Notes: generated by a model not told the origin, from the sequence alone. Shown: positions 18,129 to 27,157, numbered from the stretch's first letter. The stretch is 28,826 nt of DNA from Usnea hakonensis (GCA_013423325.1 BLJB01000320.1:4849-33674); one strand, 5' to 3'. Made by a program: numbers and translations.

Positions 18129-18344
18129 TCATTCCAAGCCGTTGGAATTGCTCGTCTCTTTTGACTCTGAGGTTGGGTTGACCTCTGTCTCGATTTGCTC
18201 TCCGTCACCGGTATCGAATGTTGAAGGATCGAAGTCGAAATCACCCTCTGTTGATAAGAACTTGTAGAAGTCAAAGGCCTCATGTATGTCCGTATTGCCT
18301 GCATGAGCGCCAAAGAATAAATAGCGATGCGGATGGAAGCCAAG
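18129..18344 (-). pseudogene. Coding-like terminal exon fragment, unidentified
   Basis: Directly downstream (minus strand) of a possible 3' splice site (CCCTAG at 18345-18350), an open frame reads HPHRYLFFGAHAGNTDIHEA, continues as an acidic FDFYKFL...DFDFDPSTFDTGDGEQ tail and ends at TGA 18129-18131. The acidic, low-aromatic tail looks like the C-terminus of a real protein, but I cannot assign a family. No matching upstream exon is found, because the sequence beyond 18345 is taken by other remnants. It could be an isolated relic. Confidence 0.3.
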
Positions 18345-18349
18345 CTAGG

Positions 18350-18475
18350 GATCCAGTCAAGGGCGGAAAGGCAAAATATCAGTTGGCGGTTACGAAGGAG
18401 CCGCTGTTGAGCGTGATTATGGAGATGGACGCATATAAGGCGACTCGGGCGAAGATTGAGGCACATGGTGAATAG
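18350..18475 (+). pseudogene. Coding-like C-terminal fragment, unidentified
   Basis: The plus frame ending at TAG 18473-18475 reads KYQLAVTKEPLLSVIMEMDA followed by YKATRAKIEAHGE. The G/C-rich third positions suggest a former protein C-terminus. Upstream of about 18350 the same frame becomes a shadow of the minus-strand fragment at 18129-18344. No family is recognised; it could be chance. Confidence 0.25.
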
Positions 18476-18489
18476 TGTGGGAGGTTTGG

Positions 18490-18970
18490 GGGGGCTGCCT
18501 CTCCAACACCCCCATCAACCTCTTCCCCTGCTCCCACTCCACCAGCTCATCACCTCTACTATGCCCCACAACCACAGCGTCCACCCCAGCCCTAACCCTC
18601 CTCTTGCACCTCAGCACATCCCCCCTCTCCCACCCTCCCTCCTCCTCTGGTCCAAACGAATCATACATACCCCGCAACTCCGGATGCGCGTCCCGGCACG
18701 CCGTGAAGTCATATATCCCCTCCAAAGGCACAACACCCTTCAACCCATCCATCCCCCCTTCTTTCCCCCAAACACCCCCTTCCCACCCTCCCCCCTCATC
18801 TCCCTTCCCCATCCCATCCATCCCAATCGTCGCAGCTATAGTCCCCCCAACACTATGCCTGCACACAATCCATTCCCCATTTCCCATCCCTCCATCTTCT
18901 TTCTTCAACCACCGTATCGCGTCCCGCACGTCCTCTAGCTACTTGATGTAAGCTAATGAGGGTGACTATA
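18490..18970 (-). pseudogene. Kynurenine-formamidase-like alpha/beta hydrolase remnant
   Basis: The minus strand reads EDVRDAIRWLKKE, then CRHSVGGTIA (nucleophile elbow), VPLEGIYDFTACRDAHPELR and VVVGHSRGDELVEWEQG. This is the pattern of fungal kynurenine formamidases (Bna7-type; N-formylkynurenine to kynurenine, tryptophan-to-NAD pathway). Defects: the residue before the elbow histidine is Arg instead of Gly, a TAG lies just upstream of EDVRD (about 18938), the segment before FGPEEEGG is shortened, and the C-terminal part with the catalytic histidine is replaced by unrelated sequence after about 18500. The N-terminal HGG oxyanion region is not found. A functional enzyme is unlikely. Confidence 0.72.
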
Positions 18971-19159
18971 ACGCTAAACCAGCAGAGCTGGGCGTTGAAG
19001 AAACCTGAGGGCGAACCTCTGGACAAAAACTTCAACTAAACAATACGCTCTTCTTTCCGCTGTGCTCCCTAGGAGCTCTAAAACACCACCGCGCATCTTT
19101 CTACTTCTGGCGCCAGCTCTTCTGATCCTTGCATTTATATCCTAGACCACACCCACCCT

Positions 19160-19865
19160 TTAGAGGCGGGTGCGATCGCTTCTTCGTGCGCCCTTTTTGG
19201 GCTTAATGGTCTCCTCTACCCCGAGGGGTAGTCTTGACCGTTGGAGTTGTTCGCTGGCTAACTCGAAGCTGTTTAACCAGCCGGAGTTGACCATCCACCT
19301 TGCCGCTGCCCGGATCCCTTTGGTCGTGGTCAGCATTGTCTGGAAGTCCCTGGTACCCGCTTCCGCAAGTAGCCGTGGTCTATCTTCCCGCGATCTCGGA
19401 CAGAAGAGGAGGATGTGCTTGACATCCTGTCTTCTCCATCCGCACCTGCAGTCGGGGTCGATACCTGGAACCCTCATCCTGTTGAGGAATGCGTTAAGCC
19501 CGATTTTGCCACTTCTCATTTGGACAGCGACCGAGCTCTCAGCCTTCCTCAGCATCTTGTGGTGGTCGAACCTGCCGTCATATAAGTTCCCTGCCTGGGC
19601 AGGGGTTCTCGTTGCGATGGGAATTCTTCGTTGATATTTTTCCCATTTCTTGGATCTCCGTTCTCGGAACCAGTCTTGCATTTTCCGTCCAATTACGTCA
19701 ATGCTCTGATATTCCTCGACGTCCCTATATGGATTGACCCAATTCTTCTTTCTTCTTGTGCTGGTGGCCGCTTGGTCCCAGCTTTTTTCTTTCAGGGCTT
19801 TAAGAGCCCAGGCCTCTTTCGTCACCGTAGGTGTAGGCCCTCGTTTCCTTTTCCTGCCTCTTAAA
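19160..19865 (-). mobile_element. 5'-truncated Tad1-like LINE, C-terminal ORF2 part
   Basis: A minus-strand open frame of about 234 codons ends at TAA 19160-19162. It contains KMLRKAESSVAVQMRSGKIG, then FLNRMRVPGIDPDCRCGW and VKHILLFCPRSRED. This is the conserved end of fungal Tad1-clade non-LTR retrotransposon ORF2, with a Cys/Cys/His/Cys zinc motif near the C-terminus. Reverse transcriptase and endonuclease domains are absent: the frame runs into AT-rich, RIP-like sequence at 19866. The remaining part is open and keeps CpA/TpG. The 3' untranslated region probably continues to about 19040. 5' truncation is usual for LINE insertion. Confidence 0.85.
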
Positions 19866-19929
19866 TTAAGATATACTTAATAATATTTCGATATATATAA
19901 GTAATATTAGAATAGTTCATTTGCAGTCG

Positions 19930-20257
19930 CTGCAGCCTTGAAAAAACATCGAAGCTCGTCGCTTAGGCTAAGGACAAATGGGCCGAACCCTTGTGCAATG
20001 GCTGCTACGGTAATCTCCTGTCCGCCTCAAAGAAGCAAGGCGAACCAAGATACGAAGTTATATCATCCATCGAGGAGATTCTAGCAAGTATTTTAGACTG
20101 GGAGGCCGCGGACTATTATCCTACTTTTTGGACTGCCACGAAACCCCCAGTTTCTCCTGGTCTTGATTTCTATCCCCCGATAGCGGAGTGTGATGATTTT
20201 GAATGGATAAAATGCCTACGGATGGAGCTCGAAAGATGGCGATATTCGCAAGCTTAG
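19930..20257 (+). pseudogene. 3' end of an unidentified protein-coding gene
   Basis: The plus frame from about 19963 reads AKDKWAEPLCNGCYGNLLSA, then RYEVISSIEEILASILDWEA, DYYPTFWTATKPPVSPGLDF and DDFEWIKCLRMELERWRYSQ before TAG at 20255-20257. The coding character is strong, with a CxxC pair. An in-frame TAG just upstream (about 19958-19960) and a plausible one-base shift show that the 5' part is broken, or that this is a last exon. No family is recognised. It lies between the LINE fragment and the MULE, whose 9-bp target duplication starts 31 bases after the stop codon. Confidence 0.5.
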
Positions 20258-20297
20258 GAGTGATATCTGAAATGGGACCCTCCAGTGCTGGTGCCAC

Positions 20298-20345
20298 CGG
20301 GATGTCTTCGGAGCGCACACTCCGGCCGCAGCGCACACTTCGGAT
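20298..20345 (+). repeat. Left terminal inverted repeat of the MULE
   Basis: Starts CGGGATGTCTTCGG and ends CACTTCGGAT. It contains two direct copies of GCGCACACT separated by a GC-rich spacer, probably transposase-binding sites. It is identical over all 48 bases to the reverse complement of 25849-25896, despite heavy RIP in between. Confidence 0.92.
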
Positions 20346-20448
20346 CAATAATAACCCGGCTTGGCATGGATTTGGCTTGGGGTAGTAGATATCATGACTT
20401 CTTTCTTTCACGATTCATATATGATATAGGACGTTACACAGTAACAAG

Positions 20449-20520
20449 GCCCTATGGTCTAGTGGCGGAAGCGTGGCTTCCACCAGAAGATGCCCGGTTC
20501 AAATCGGGTTCTGGCGAGGA
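20449..20520 (+). ncRNA. tRNA-like segment in the MULE end
   Basis: Contains an A-box-like TGGTCTAGTGG (20455-20465) and a B-box-like GGTTCAAATC (20496-20505) at tRNA spacing, with CTTCCAC in the anticodon-loop position (Gly-TCC-like). A full cloverleaf does not form: the acceptor and anticodon stems fail, and instead CCAGAA (20483-20488) pairs with TTCTGG (20509-20514) around the T-arm hairpin. The same segment occurs at about 1-70 (minus) in the other MULE copy, with GTGACTTTCAC in place of GTGGCTTCCAC. It may be a degenerate tRNA captured by the element, or a pol III promoter. It is probably not a working tRNA. Confidence 0.45.
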
Positions 20521-20618
20521 AATGATAAAAAACCCTATAATTCTATCTAGATCTAGTATTTGATATCTAATGATATAACCACTATTTACTATTGAAATAG
20601 ACTGATCCTCCTTTTTTT

Positions 20619-20790
20619 TAGGCCTACATTGGAAGCCTGCTATAGGAGGCCTGCTTTAGAAGTATAGATTTAGGAGGCCTACTTCGGGAGCATGGATTTA
20701 GGAAGCTTGAAAGTATAGATTTAGGAAGCTTGCTTACTCCGAAGTATATATATAGTATAGGCCTGTTTAGAAGTATATATTTATACTCCG
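20619..20790 (+). repeat. Degenerate subterminal direct repeats in the MULE
   Basis: Four to five imperfect copies of a unit like AGTATAGATTTAGGAGGCCT, 25-35 bases apart. Variants carry GAAGCTT in place of GGCCT. The repeats are partly eroded by RIP. They are probably former subterminal transposase-binding repeats. Confidence 0.5.
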
Positions 20791-21834
20791 GGCATATATA
20801 AACATCGATATACTATAGTACTTTTCAAAAATTTGGTAGAACCTCCAGGTGTTAGGTTCTAAAAAAAAAATTGGTAACAGTGGAGCTCTATAATTATACT
20901 CCCTATACATTACGTATCGGATAGCTAGACTATACTAGAAGTATATCTTTAAACGACTTATTAATAGGTCTTTATATACAAGATTTATCTAGATGAGATC
21001 TAGTCTGGTATAATAAGATTTCGTTTAAGGCCTATATTTCAATCCCTACTCTTACCAGCCTACACTACCCGAAGGATAACGACGATAAGGTATTTATTAA
21101 CTATAGAGGAGGAGGAAAGGGTGGCACTAAAAGACTATTAGCTCGGGTATAAGGCGAAAGGGTTATTACTAAAGCTTTATTCGTCATATTATAAGATAAA
21201 AGAATAAGATATAATAAGGCCTAAATACTTTAAAAACGCTATTTCCGAGGATTAGCCGGGCTAGATACTAGTTCTAAATACTTAAATACCTTATCTATAG
21301 AGGCTTCCTAATAGTATTAGTCCTCTATTATAAATATTAACTATAACCGTCGTTACTCCTATAACTCCTATTCGTCTACATTAATCGTATCGACGAGACT
21401 CGTCTTCGACTTCTTCTTTTTTAGGGGTAATAGTACTACTTCTAGGCTATTACCTCGCTATCGCCCTTATTACCTTTAGAACTAGCTATATCTTTTTTCC
21501 TATTTCTACACTTTCTTCTCTTTTATTTATCGGCTATAACGAGTCGTCGCTAGTACTATCGGGGCGGACGATAATAAGGGTTCGTTAATTAAGGGAAGCG
21601 GAGTAGAGGGCTTATTCTTACTCCCTTTAAATCGGCCTCGCTTTAATATCGGCGCATTTAAAGGGGGTGGAGACGGTAGCCGTCTAAAGGATATTTATAA
21701 GCTTAGTATTATTATTACCGGCGATAGTGGTGGAGGCGGGGGTAGTCTAAAGGCTAGCTGTAAACTAAAAGAGCCGGATATTAATTATAAACTACTTAAG
21801 CTTCCTATAATATAGACTTTATAAATTAAGATAG

Positions 21835-22144
21835 TGTCAGCGCCTAGCGCTGTCTGGCCGATAGCGCATACCTAGCGGGGGTAGTACAGTGCTTGTCATT
21901 GGGGCTACTAGAACCCCTGCGACCACTAACCGCTAGGGGGGTCCCGTGACCGGTGACTTCATAGCGGGGTAGTGTTTGGCACTGGTATGTCGAGTCAGTA
22001 CCCCCCGGGTGATTTGGAAGTTCCTTAGAGATTAGTTCTAGTATACCCAATACCATACTATTGAACCACCCCATAGTCACTATACTTCTACGTCTTTTAT
22101 CTACTACTTCCGCCAGCGCACCGCTAGCGGAGCCAGTCCTAACA
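21835..22144. mobile_element. Solo-LTR-like insertion 1 (310 bp)
   Basis: Begins TGTCAGCGCC and ends CCTAACA, with the exact 5-bp duplication GATAG at 21830-21834 and 22145-22149. It is GC-richer than its surroundings and keeps CpA/TpG. No ORF or internal region is seen, so it looks like a solo LTR. Confidence 0.8.
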
Positions 22145-22551
22145 GATAGCGGCCTTATTAGTAGCCTTTTCGTTACGCTCTATAGCGATCTTTTCGGATA
22201 TCTTAATACTAGTAAGCTTTCTCGTATTCGCTTTATTATACTTTTTTTTCTCTTAGAGTATAGTATTCTATTAGGCCTTTTTTATAGACGGGGGCTAGGG
22301 GAGCTCGATTAGAATACCCTATAATTATTACTATAGGGCCTTATAAGTAGTTATAACATTAGCCTAAAACGTAGTAAACTAATTAGCTAACTAATTAGCC
22401 TATATATAGAGTAGAGCTATATAAAGACTTTAGAGACTAGCCGCTATAGCGAGAAAGGTATTTCTTCTATAATCTTAATATATAGACGAATTAAATTAGT
22501 CTAGAGAAAGGGTTTAATTATAATACCTCAATAACTATTTGTATAGAGTAG

Positions 22552-22888
22552 TGTCATGGTACTAGACCTGACTCCCTCTAGTGGGAACCGACCTCGTCAC
22601 TCCACCAACGCTCAGATACCAATAACCTTAAACATGCGTATATGCGATACGCGTCCCGTGTATTGGAATCCCCACGCCATGGCCCTGGAAGCCCCTTACC
22701 TATATAGGCATATGCCTGCTAGGACCTTTGTCTGCAAGAAGGTTGCTTGCTAGTGCGTATTGGGTTACTTATCTATATAGACCCTACTACCCTCCCTCTA
22801 TTCTGTTTCTCTCCTCGTCTTTCGTCTTGTGTATCTAGCCTAGTCCCTAGTATACAATAATCCATCGATCTATGTCCAGTCCCTGACA
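22552..22888. mobile_element. Solo-LTR-like insertion 2 (337 bp)
   Basis: Begins TGTCATGG and ends CCCTGACA, with 5-bp duplication AGTAG at 22547-22551 and 22889-22893. Its 3' part shares TTCGTCTTGTGTA and CTAGCCT with insertion 3, so the two may be related LTR families. It is not RIP-mutated. Confidence 0.82.
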
Positions 22889-22937
22889 AGTAGGCATATC
22901 GTCTATCTACTAACGAGGATAAAAAAGAGATAATAGG

Positions 22938-23358
22938 TGTCACGGTTTCTTCTCAACACACCTAGTATTCACCCTTGTCATTCACTTTATTAAACACAGG
23001 CATGGAATGCTAGCGTACAGGGTTCGGGTATTTAAAGAACTGATTTCTCAAGCGAATCCTCTTTCTCTTGTTAGGACTGCAACCAGATCAAGTCAATGGT
23101 GGTATGTAACGAGGATTCAATTGATGAGGAGACTAAGTTACATGAGACCATTTGGGAGAAGAAAAGGAATATGCCAAGGCGCTAGGCCCGAATAGGAAGG
23201 AGGTCACATGCCCACAGACCCTGGAAGTAGTTACACTCGTAACATCTCTTTCTTTCCTCTTTGTGTTCGTCTTGTGTAACTAGCCTCCACTCATAGTTAG
23301 CAAAGCAAATTCATAACACCAAGTCTTGTGCTCGTGTATCCCAGTCTGAACCTTGACA
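22938..23358. mobile_element. Solo-LTR-like insertion 3 (421 bp, itself interrupted)
   Basis: Begins TGTCACGG and ends CCTTGACA, with 5-bp duplication ATAGG at 22933-22937 and 23359-23363. It contains insertion 4 at 23069-23244; without that and its duplication, the LTR is 240 bp. CpA/TpG are retained. Confidence 0.85.
23069..23244. mobile_element. Insertion 4 (176 bp), nested in insertion 3
   Basis: Begins TGTTAGGACTGCAACC and ends CTCGTAACA, with 5-bp duplication TCTCT at 23064-23068 and 23245-23249, both lying inside the outer LTR. A second copy is at 23563-23756. The small size and TG...CA ends fit a solo LTR of a TRIM-like element. Confidence 0.85.
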
Positions 23359-23562
23359 ATAGGATAGGAAAGCCTTTAATATAGGCTCTAAATAATAAAT
23401 ATTAATAAGGGAATATAAAAGTAGTGATAAGGTAGTAGTTATAAGAACCTTCTTCTAAGATATATACGGGATTAGTAGCAATTTTAGAAACCTATTACTT
23501 AGTAGTAATCTACTTAGGGTTAACCTTTTTAATAGCCTAAATAGTAATCTTTCCTATAATAA

Positions 23563-23756
23563 TATTAGGACTGCAACCAGATCAAGTCAATGGTGGTATG
23601 TAACTAGGATTCAATTGATGAGGAGGTAAAATCTATGTACAGGTGTGAGAAAGATATGTGGGCAGAGAAGTGCCAAGGCGCTAAACCCGAATAGGAAGGA
23701 TGTCACGTGTCTCCTTCATCCCTGCATCAGCCCTACAAGTAGTCACACTCGTAACA
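23563..23756. mobile_element. Insertion 5 (194 bp), second copy of the nested family
   Basis: Shares long blocks with 23069-23244 (GGACTGCAACCAGATCAAGT, and CCGAATAGGAAGGA) and the same TAACA end. The 5-bp duplication is AATAA at 23558-23562 and 23757-23761. The first dinucleotide is TA instead of TG, a single RIP-type change at the boundary. Confidence 0.83.
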
Positions 23757-23866
23757 AATAATACTAAAGGCTACCGTATTTATACCCCTAGGCCGATTAA
23801 TACGAGAAGCCTTAACCTCTTTACGAATTAAACGGTACCACCGTTTAAGCTCTAAATTTATATCTC

Positions 23867-24030
23867 TGTTGGAAAATGAGGTGCGCAGTAGGCATGTATA
23901 AAGAGTCTCCTGTTATATTAATGAGTGTAAGAAGTAAAGTACACCGTGGGAAGAAAACTCTGATGCCAAGACCTAAGCGAGTGGACCCTGAAGCTCCTGA
24001 AACCACTAGGTGCTGAGTGCACTCTCAACA
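23867..24030. mobile_element. Solo-LTR-like insertion 6 (164 bp)
   Basis: Begins TGTTGGAAAATG and ends CTCTCAACA, with 5-bp duplication ATCTC at 23862-23866 and 24031-24035. The sequence is not RIP-mutated and has no coding capacity. It is very short for an LTR, so a TRIM-like origin is likely. Confidence 0.8.
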
Positions 24031-24114
24031 ATCTCGGATAATATTCTATAGAGATTTTTACTAGTTTATAACCGCTTTGAAGATAGGATATATACCCTTA
24101 TTACGTTACGTAGA

Positions 24115-24299
24115 TGTCAGGGAACGAGGCTTGGTAGAAGGATTCTCATTCTCTATGGCTAGGACTAGGTAGAATTCCAAGACGAAAGATGAGGAAACAA
24201 GAAAGAACGGGGGATGCGAGCAGCCCTTAAGGGGCTGTCGCCTAGATCGTCGGCTATCGCATAGATTAACCTGACTAGACTGAGATCCACACCATGACA
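24115..24299. mobile_element. Solo-LTR-like insertion 7 (185 bp)
   Basis: Begins TGTCAGGGAACG and ends CACCATGACA, with 5-bp duplication GTAGA at 24110-24114 and 24300-24304. It keeps CpA/TpG inside RIP-saturated DNA and has no coding capacity. Confidence 0.82.
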
Positions 24300-24304
24300 G
24301 TAGA

Positions 24305-25560
24305 GTAAGATCCTAGGTTTCGATAATTTCTAATAAAGTATATAATTACCGAGGCCTTTTTAGGAACCTAATTCTTATAGAAATACTCTTTATCGACGTT
24401 ATAAAGAAGATTAAATAAGGCCTAACGATAATTAGGTAGCTATAAGGGGTCTATATATTTAATCTAATCCTAGACGGTATTAAAAATATTATCTCATCGC
24501 TCTATTAGATATCCTCTTTTTAATTTATTAACTCTAGTCCTAATATTCTATACGGTATACTAGCTATAAAGCTAGATCTAGTAATTAGAAAATCGTATCT
24601 AGAGCGAGGCGATATAGCCTTTTCCTTAATCGAAAAGACTAACTTTTAGAGGTAGGTAGTTATTAAATATCTTTTCCTTTAATATATTAAGGAAGTAGTT
24701 GAAGGCGACTTCGGATTCGAATAATATAAAAGAGAAAGTAATCGGGAAGGACTTATTCGTATTAGTAATACCGACGGCTACGAATAGAAGGAGCTTCTAA
24801 GTATTAGTATTAAAGGTAGCGTCATTTTTTATAAGGAAATCGCTATAGAAGCGCTTAGCTAGGCCTCTTTAGAAGTTATTAATTAGAACGATTTATTCGA
24901 GGATTCTTTTAGTAATAATTTTATATATATTTTTAACGTATAAATATCGTACTTTAATAGTGAAATTCGGGCTATCTAATATAGTAAGAAGACCGGCGAG
25001 GACGTCCTCTCTACTACGAGTAGTAGATAGAATTAAATTATAATATTTCTTCCTATTTAGATAAAACTCGTCGTTTTAATCCTTCGTCGAATTATCTAAG
25101 ACCGCTTCTAACTAATTATAGATTAATTCGCTTACTCGATATAATCTAGTAAACTCTACCGCCTTAGTATAATCGGGTTATCGTTTTTTATATATATTAT
25201 ACGATAGTAGATTAGGAACTATTTCGTAGAAATAGTTCTAATAGCCTACTTCGAGGACCTATATTTTATTACCTCTTTCTCGAGTATTTAAATTCTTCTA
25301 GATAATTATATATCGCTATTTATAATTCTTTTTCTTAATCCGAGTAAGTTCTTACTTACGGTTACTACTTTCGCCCGTATACTTATCTAGCTTCCGATTA
25401 TTCTAGGTCTTTTCCTCCGTATAGATATATTAATAGCTTTTACGCCCGGCTTTATATAACCCTATTATTATTACGAATCTTTGACTGAAGGCGTAGTTCT
25501 AAAGACGAATCTAGGCGTTATCGGGGGTATTAAAAGTCTCGTTTAATAAGGGAGGCTCTA
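24305..25560 (-). pseudogene. RIP-destroyed MULE transposase
   Basis: One minus-strand frame, broken by many stops at former Trp and Gln codons, still shows transposase order. It reads TFNTPDNA and LQNYAFSQRF-like text (25460-25540), a basic region, VGITNTNKSFPITFSF (about 24740-24778, the strand after the first catalytic Asp in MULE DDE domains), FNYFLNILKEKIF and a following SLFD-like strand. The pattern agrees with the MULE transposase domain of fungal elements. The stops are the TGG-to-TAG/TGA and CAG-to-TAG types made by C-to-T change on either strand. The C-terminal part continues left and is cut up by insertions 1-7. Confidence 0.72.
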
Positions 25561-25848
25561 AATACTCTTATAGTATTTCGTTAATTACTTTCTAAATAAA
25601 AGGCTTTAGATCGTCTTCTAGGCGGGGGTAAAGAGTCTATTAAATAGCCTAAGTAGCTATAATAATAATTAATAATAATTAGGCGTTATAGGTAACTAGG
25701 CGTTATAGATAATTAGGCGATTATAGGTAATAGAGGAAGCGAATATTAGGTATTTAATTATTTACGCTAGAAAGGTATATAGAATTATATAGTATCTATA
25801 CCAAAGACGAGGTACCTCAGCAGCGCGATTATAGTCTACCCGAAGATT

Positions 25849-25896
25849 ATCCGAAGTGTGCGCTGCGGCCGGAGTGTGCGCTCCGAAGACATCCCG
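25849..25896 (-). repeat. Right terminal inverted repeat of the MULE
   Basis: Reverse complement of 20298-20345, 48/48 identical, followed directly by the 9-bp duplication TGGTGCGAC. Confidence 0.92.
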
Positions 25897-25905
25897 TGGT
25901 GCGAC

Positions 25906-26164
25906 AAATCATATCAAAACAGGCACACGGTAAATGTTCGATACTCAGATCGTGGATGAACCGAATCTTCTCCATCATGTTCTGCAGGACGAAGAGAGAC
26001 GATAAGCCACAGATTCTCCCTCCATCTTCCAAGGGCGCAGTTAGCTAAAACTCTTGAAAATTGGTCAAAAGGGAAGATATACCAAGAGAAAGCATCGAGA
26101 TTGAGGGCTACAATCGTATTGGAGCGGGCATTGAAGCGGTTATGTTGTATTGAATACACTTATT
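25906..26164. other. Flank between the MULE and hAT-like sequence
   Basis: About 260 bp of ordinary composition beyond the MULE duplication. Short frames on both strands match nothing I know. It is probably part of a host gene or older repeat that was the MULE target site. Confidence 0.4.
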
Positions 26165-26416
26165 AGAATTACTAACGACTAGAATGATGGCTAGAATTAA
26201 TACTGTTGTATTTCCTAGTCATATTCAGTCACGTTTCAGCCACATTTAGCCACATCCCATGGAATATCCCAGAGATCCCCCGTCCCATAGGACGATACCA
26301 GTAAAATCCCATACCAACCCACAGTGGGATGGGAGTCAGAGGCCTCATACCATCCCATCCCATGGTATGGCAAAAATCTCAATATCCCATACCATCCCAT
26401 ATTTTTCCGACCACTA
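26165..26416 (-). mobile_element. hAT-like terminus with GGGATGGTATGG repeats
   Basis: Read on the minus strand from 26416, the sequence begins TAGTGGTCGGAAAAATATGG, like hAT ends (pyrimidine-AG-n-G). It then carries repeated GGGATGG/GGTATGGGAT units in both orientations to about 26265, and TGGCTAAATGTGGCTGAAAC-type repeats. Coding-like sequence resumes at once beyond 26416. The other end and an 8-bp duplication were not found, so the left limit is approximate. It may be one end of a deleted element or a MITE. Confidence 0.5.
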
Positions 26417-27157
26417 ATCCTGTCAATGCCCGTAGGTACATGTCTTCGGCTTCTTTCATCTTGCCTTGATTCCTGTACAGAATTCCTAGATTGTTGACTC
26501 ACGTCTCCTGCTCGACCTGAACGTGGACGCTCGCATTGACGAAGAGCAGGACGGGCCTCGGAAGGTGTTCGTTTGGTGGGAGGAGTTTGGAAGGTGACGT
26601 GTTGCTGGGTAGGTCCTTCTGGTCTCGGGCTGCCTGCTTTGAAAGCGGTGCGGAGCTTGACTTTGAGTTGATCGGAAGTTGCTTTACGCCTATCAATATG
26701 CTGCGCAGAATTCGGAGACAGTGGAATTTTCTCTGTATTTTGGTGAAGGCCGCCATCTGTGCGGTCCGTGAATGTTTTCCTTGATAGATAGTAGATCTCT
26801 GCCATGTTTCGCGCTCGTACCAATCCGCCGGTTTGCCAATGCACTCTAGGATGGATGCAATGCAGAAATTATCTAAGGTTCCAATTTTGGCCAGGCTCGA
26901 TGATCCATTTCTGGAATTCAGCTTGGCTATCAGACAGTTCCACAAATGGTGCACCTCACTCACAACGATTCTCCTTCGTCCAGAGTTCCAAATAGTCCGA
27001 CTATTGCCGCCCACTTTTCTCGATGTTTGACTTTGCCTGATTGTAGGCCATGTAGATTGAAAAGAGAAGGTAGAGGTTTATGAAGCCGCTGGTGTGAAAC
27101 AGCACAAGATAGTTGGAGGACAAAGTGGAGTGGTCGATGACGCAAAAGCCTTGGCAC
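26416..27157 (-). pseudogene. Unidentified degraded protein gene, cut by the hAT-like end
   Basis: Minus-strand reading shows coding character in successive frames: a frame down to about 26960, then VSEVHHLWNCLIAKLNSRNG and DNFCIASILECIGKPADWYE, then by a one-base shift near 26805 MAEIYYLSRKTFTDRTDGG and a Ser/Arg/Pro-rich tail. The tail runs to 26417, where the hAT-like element begins. The text looks like a real protein with a C-terminal disordered region, but I do not recognise it. The frame changes could be introns or true frameshifts; the abrupt end at the element argues for a broken gene. Confidence 0.4.

Larger units (their letters stand above)
20298..25896 (-). mobile_element. RIP-degraded Mutator-like element (MULE), 5599 bp
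   Basis: The ends are perfect 48-bp inverted repeats (20298-20345 and 25849-25896). They are flanked by a 9-bp target duplication, TGGTGCCAC (20289-20297) and TGGTGCGAC (25897-25905), 8/9 identical. The duplication size and the transposase traces on the minus strand (24305-25560) identify a MULE. Outside the insertions and the terminal 220 bp, CpA and TpG are nearly absent, TpA is very high and CpG survives, which is saturated RIP. Six LTR-like insertions with their 5-bp duplications add about 1.64 kb, so the original element was close to 3.96 kb. A second copy ends at 1-224. The element is dead. Confidence 0.88.

Noticed and set aside
18456..18951. Two long overlapping plus-strand frames rich in Pro and Ser
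   Set aside because: They are shadows of the minus-strand formamidase-like remnant; their composition comes from the complement of Gly/Glu/Trp-rich codons.
20449..20520. Functional tRNA-Gly gene
   Set aside because: The A and B boxes are good, but acceptor and anticodon stems do not pair and the sequence recurs as part of a transposon end, so only a tRNA-like call is kept.
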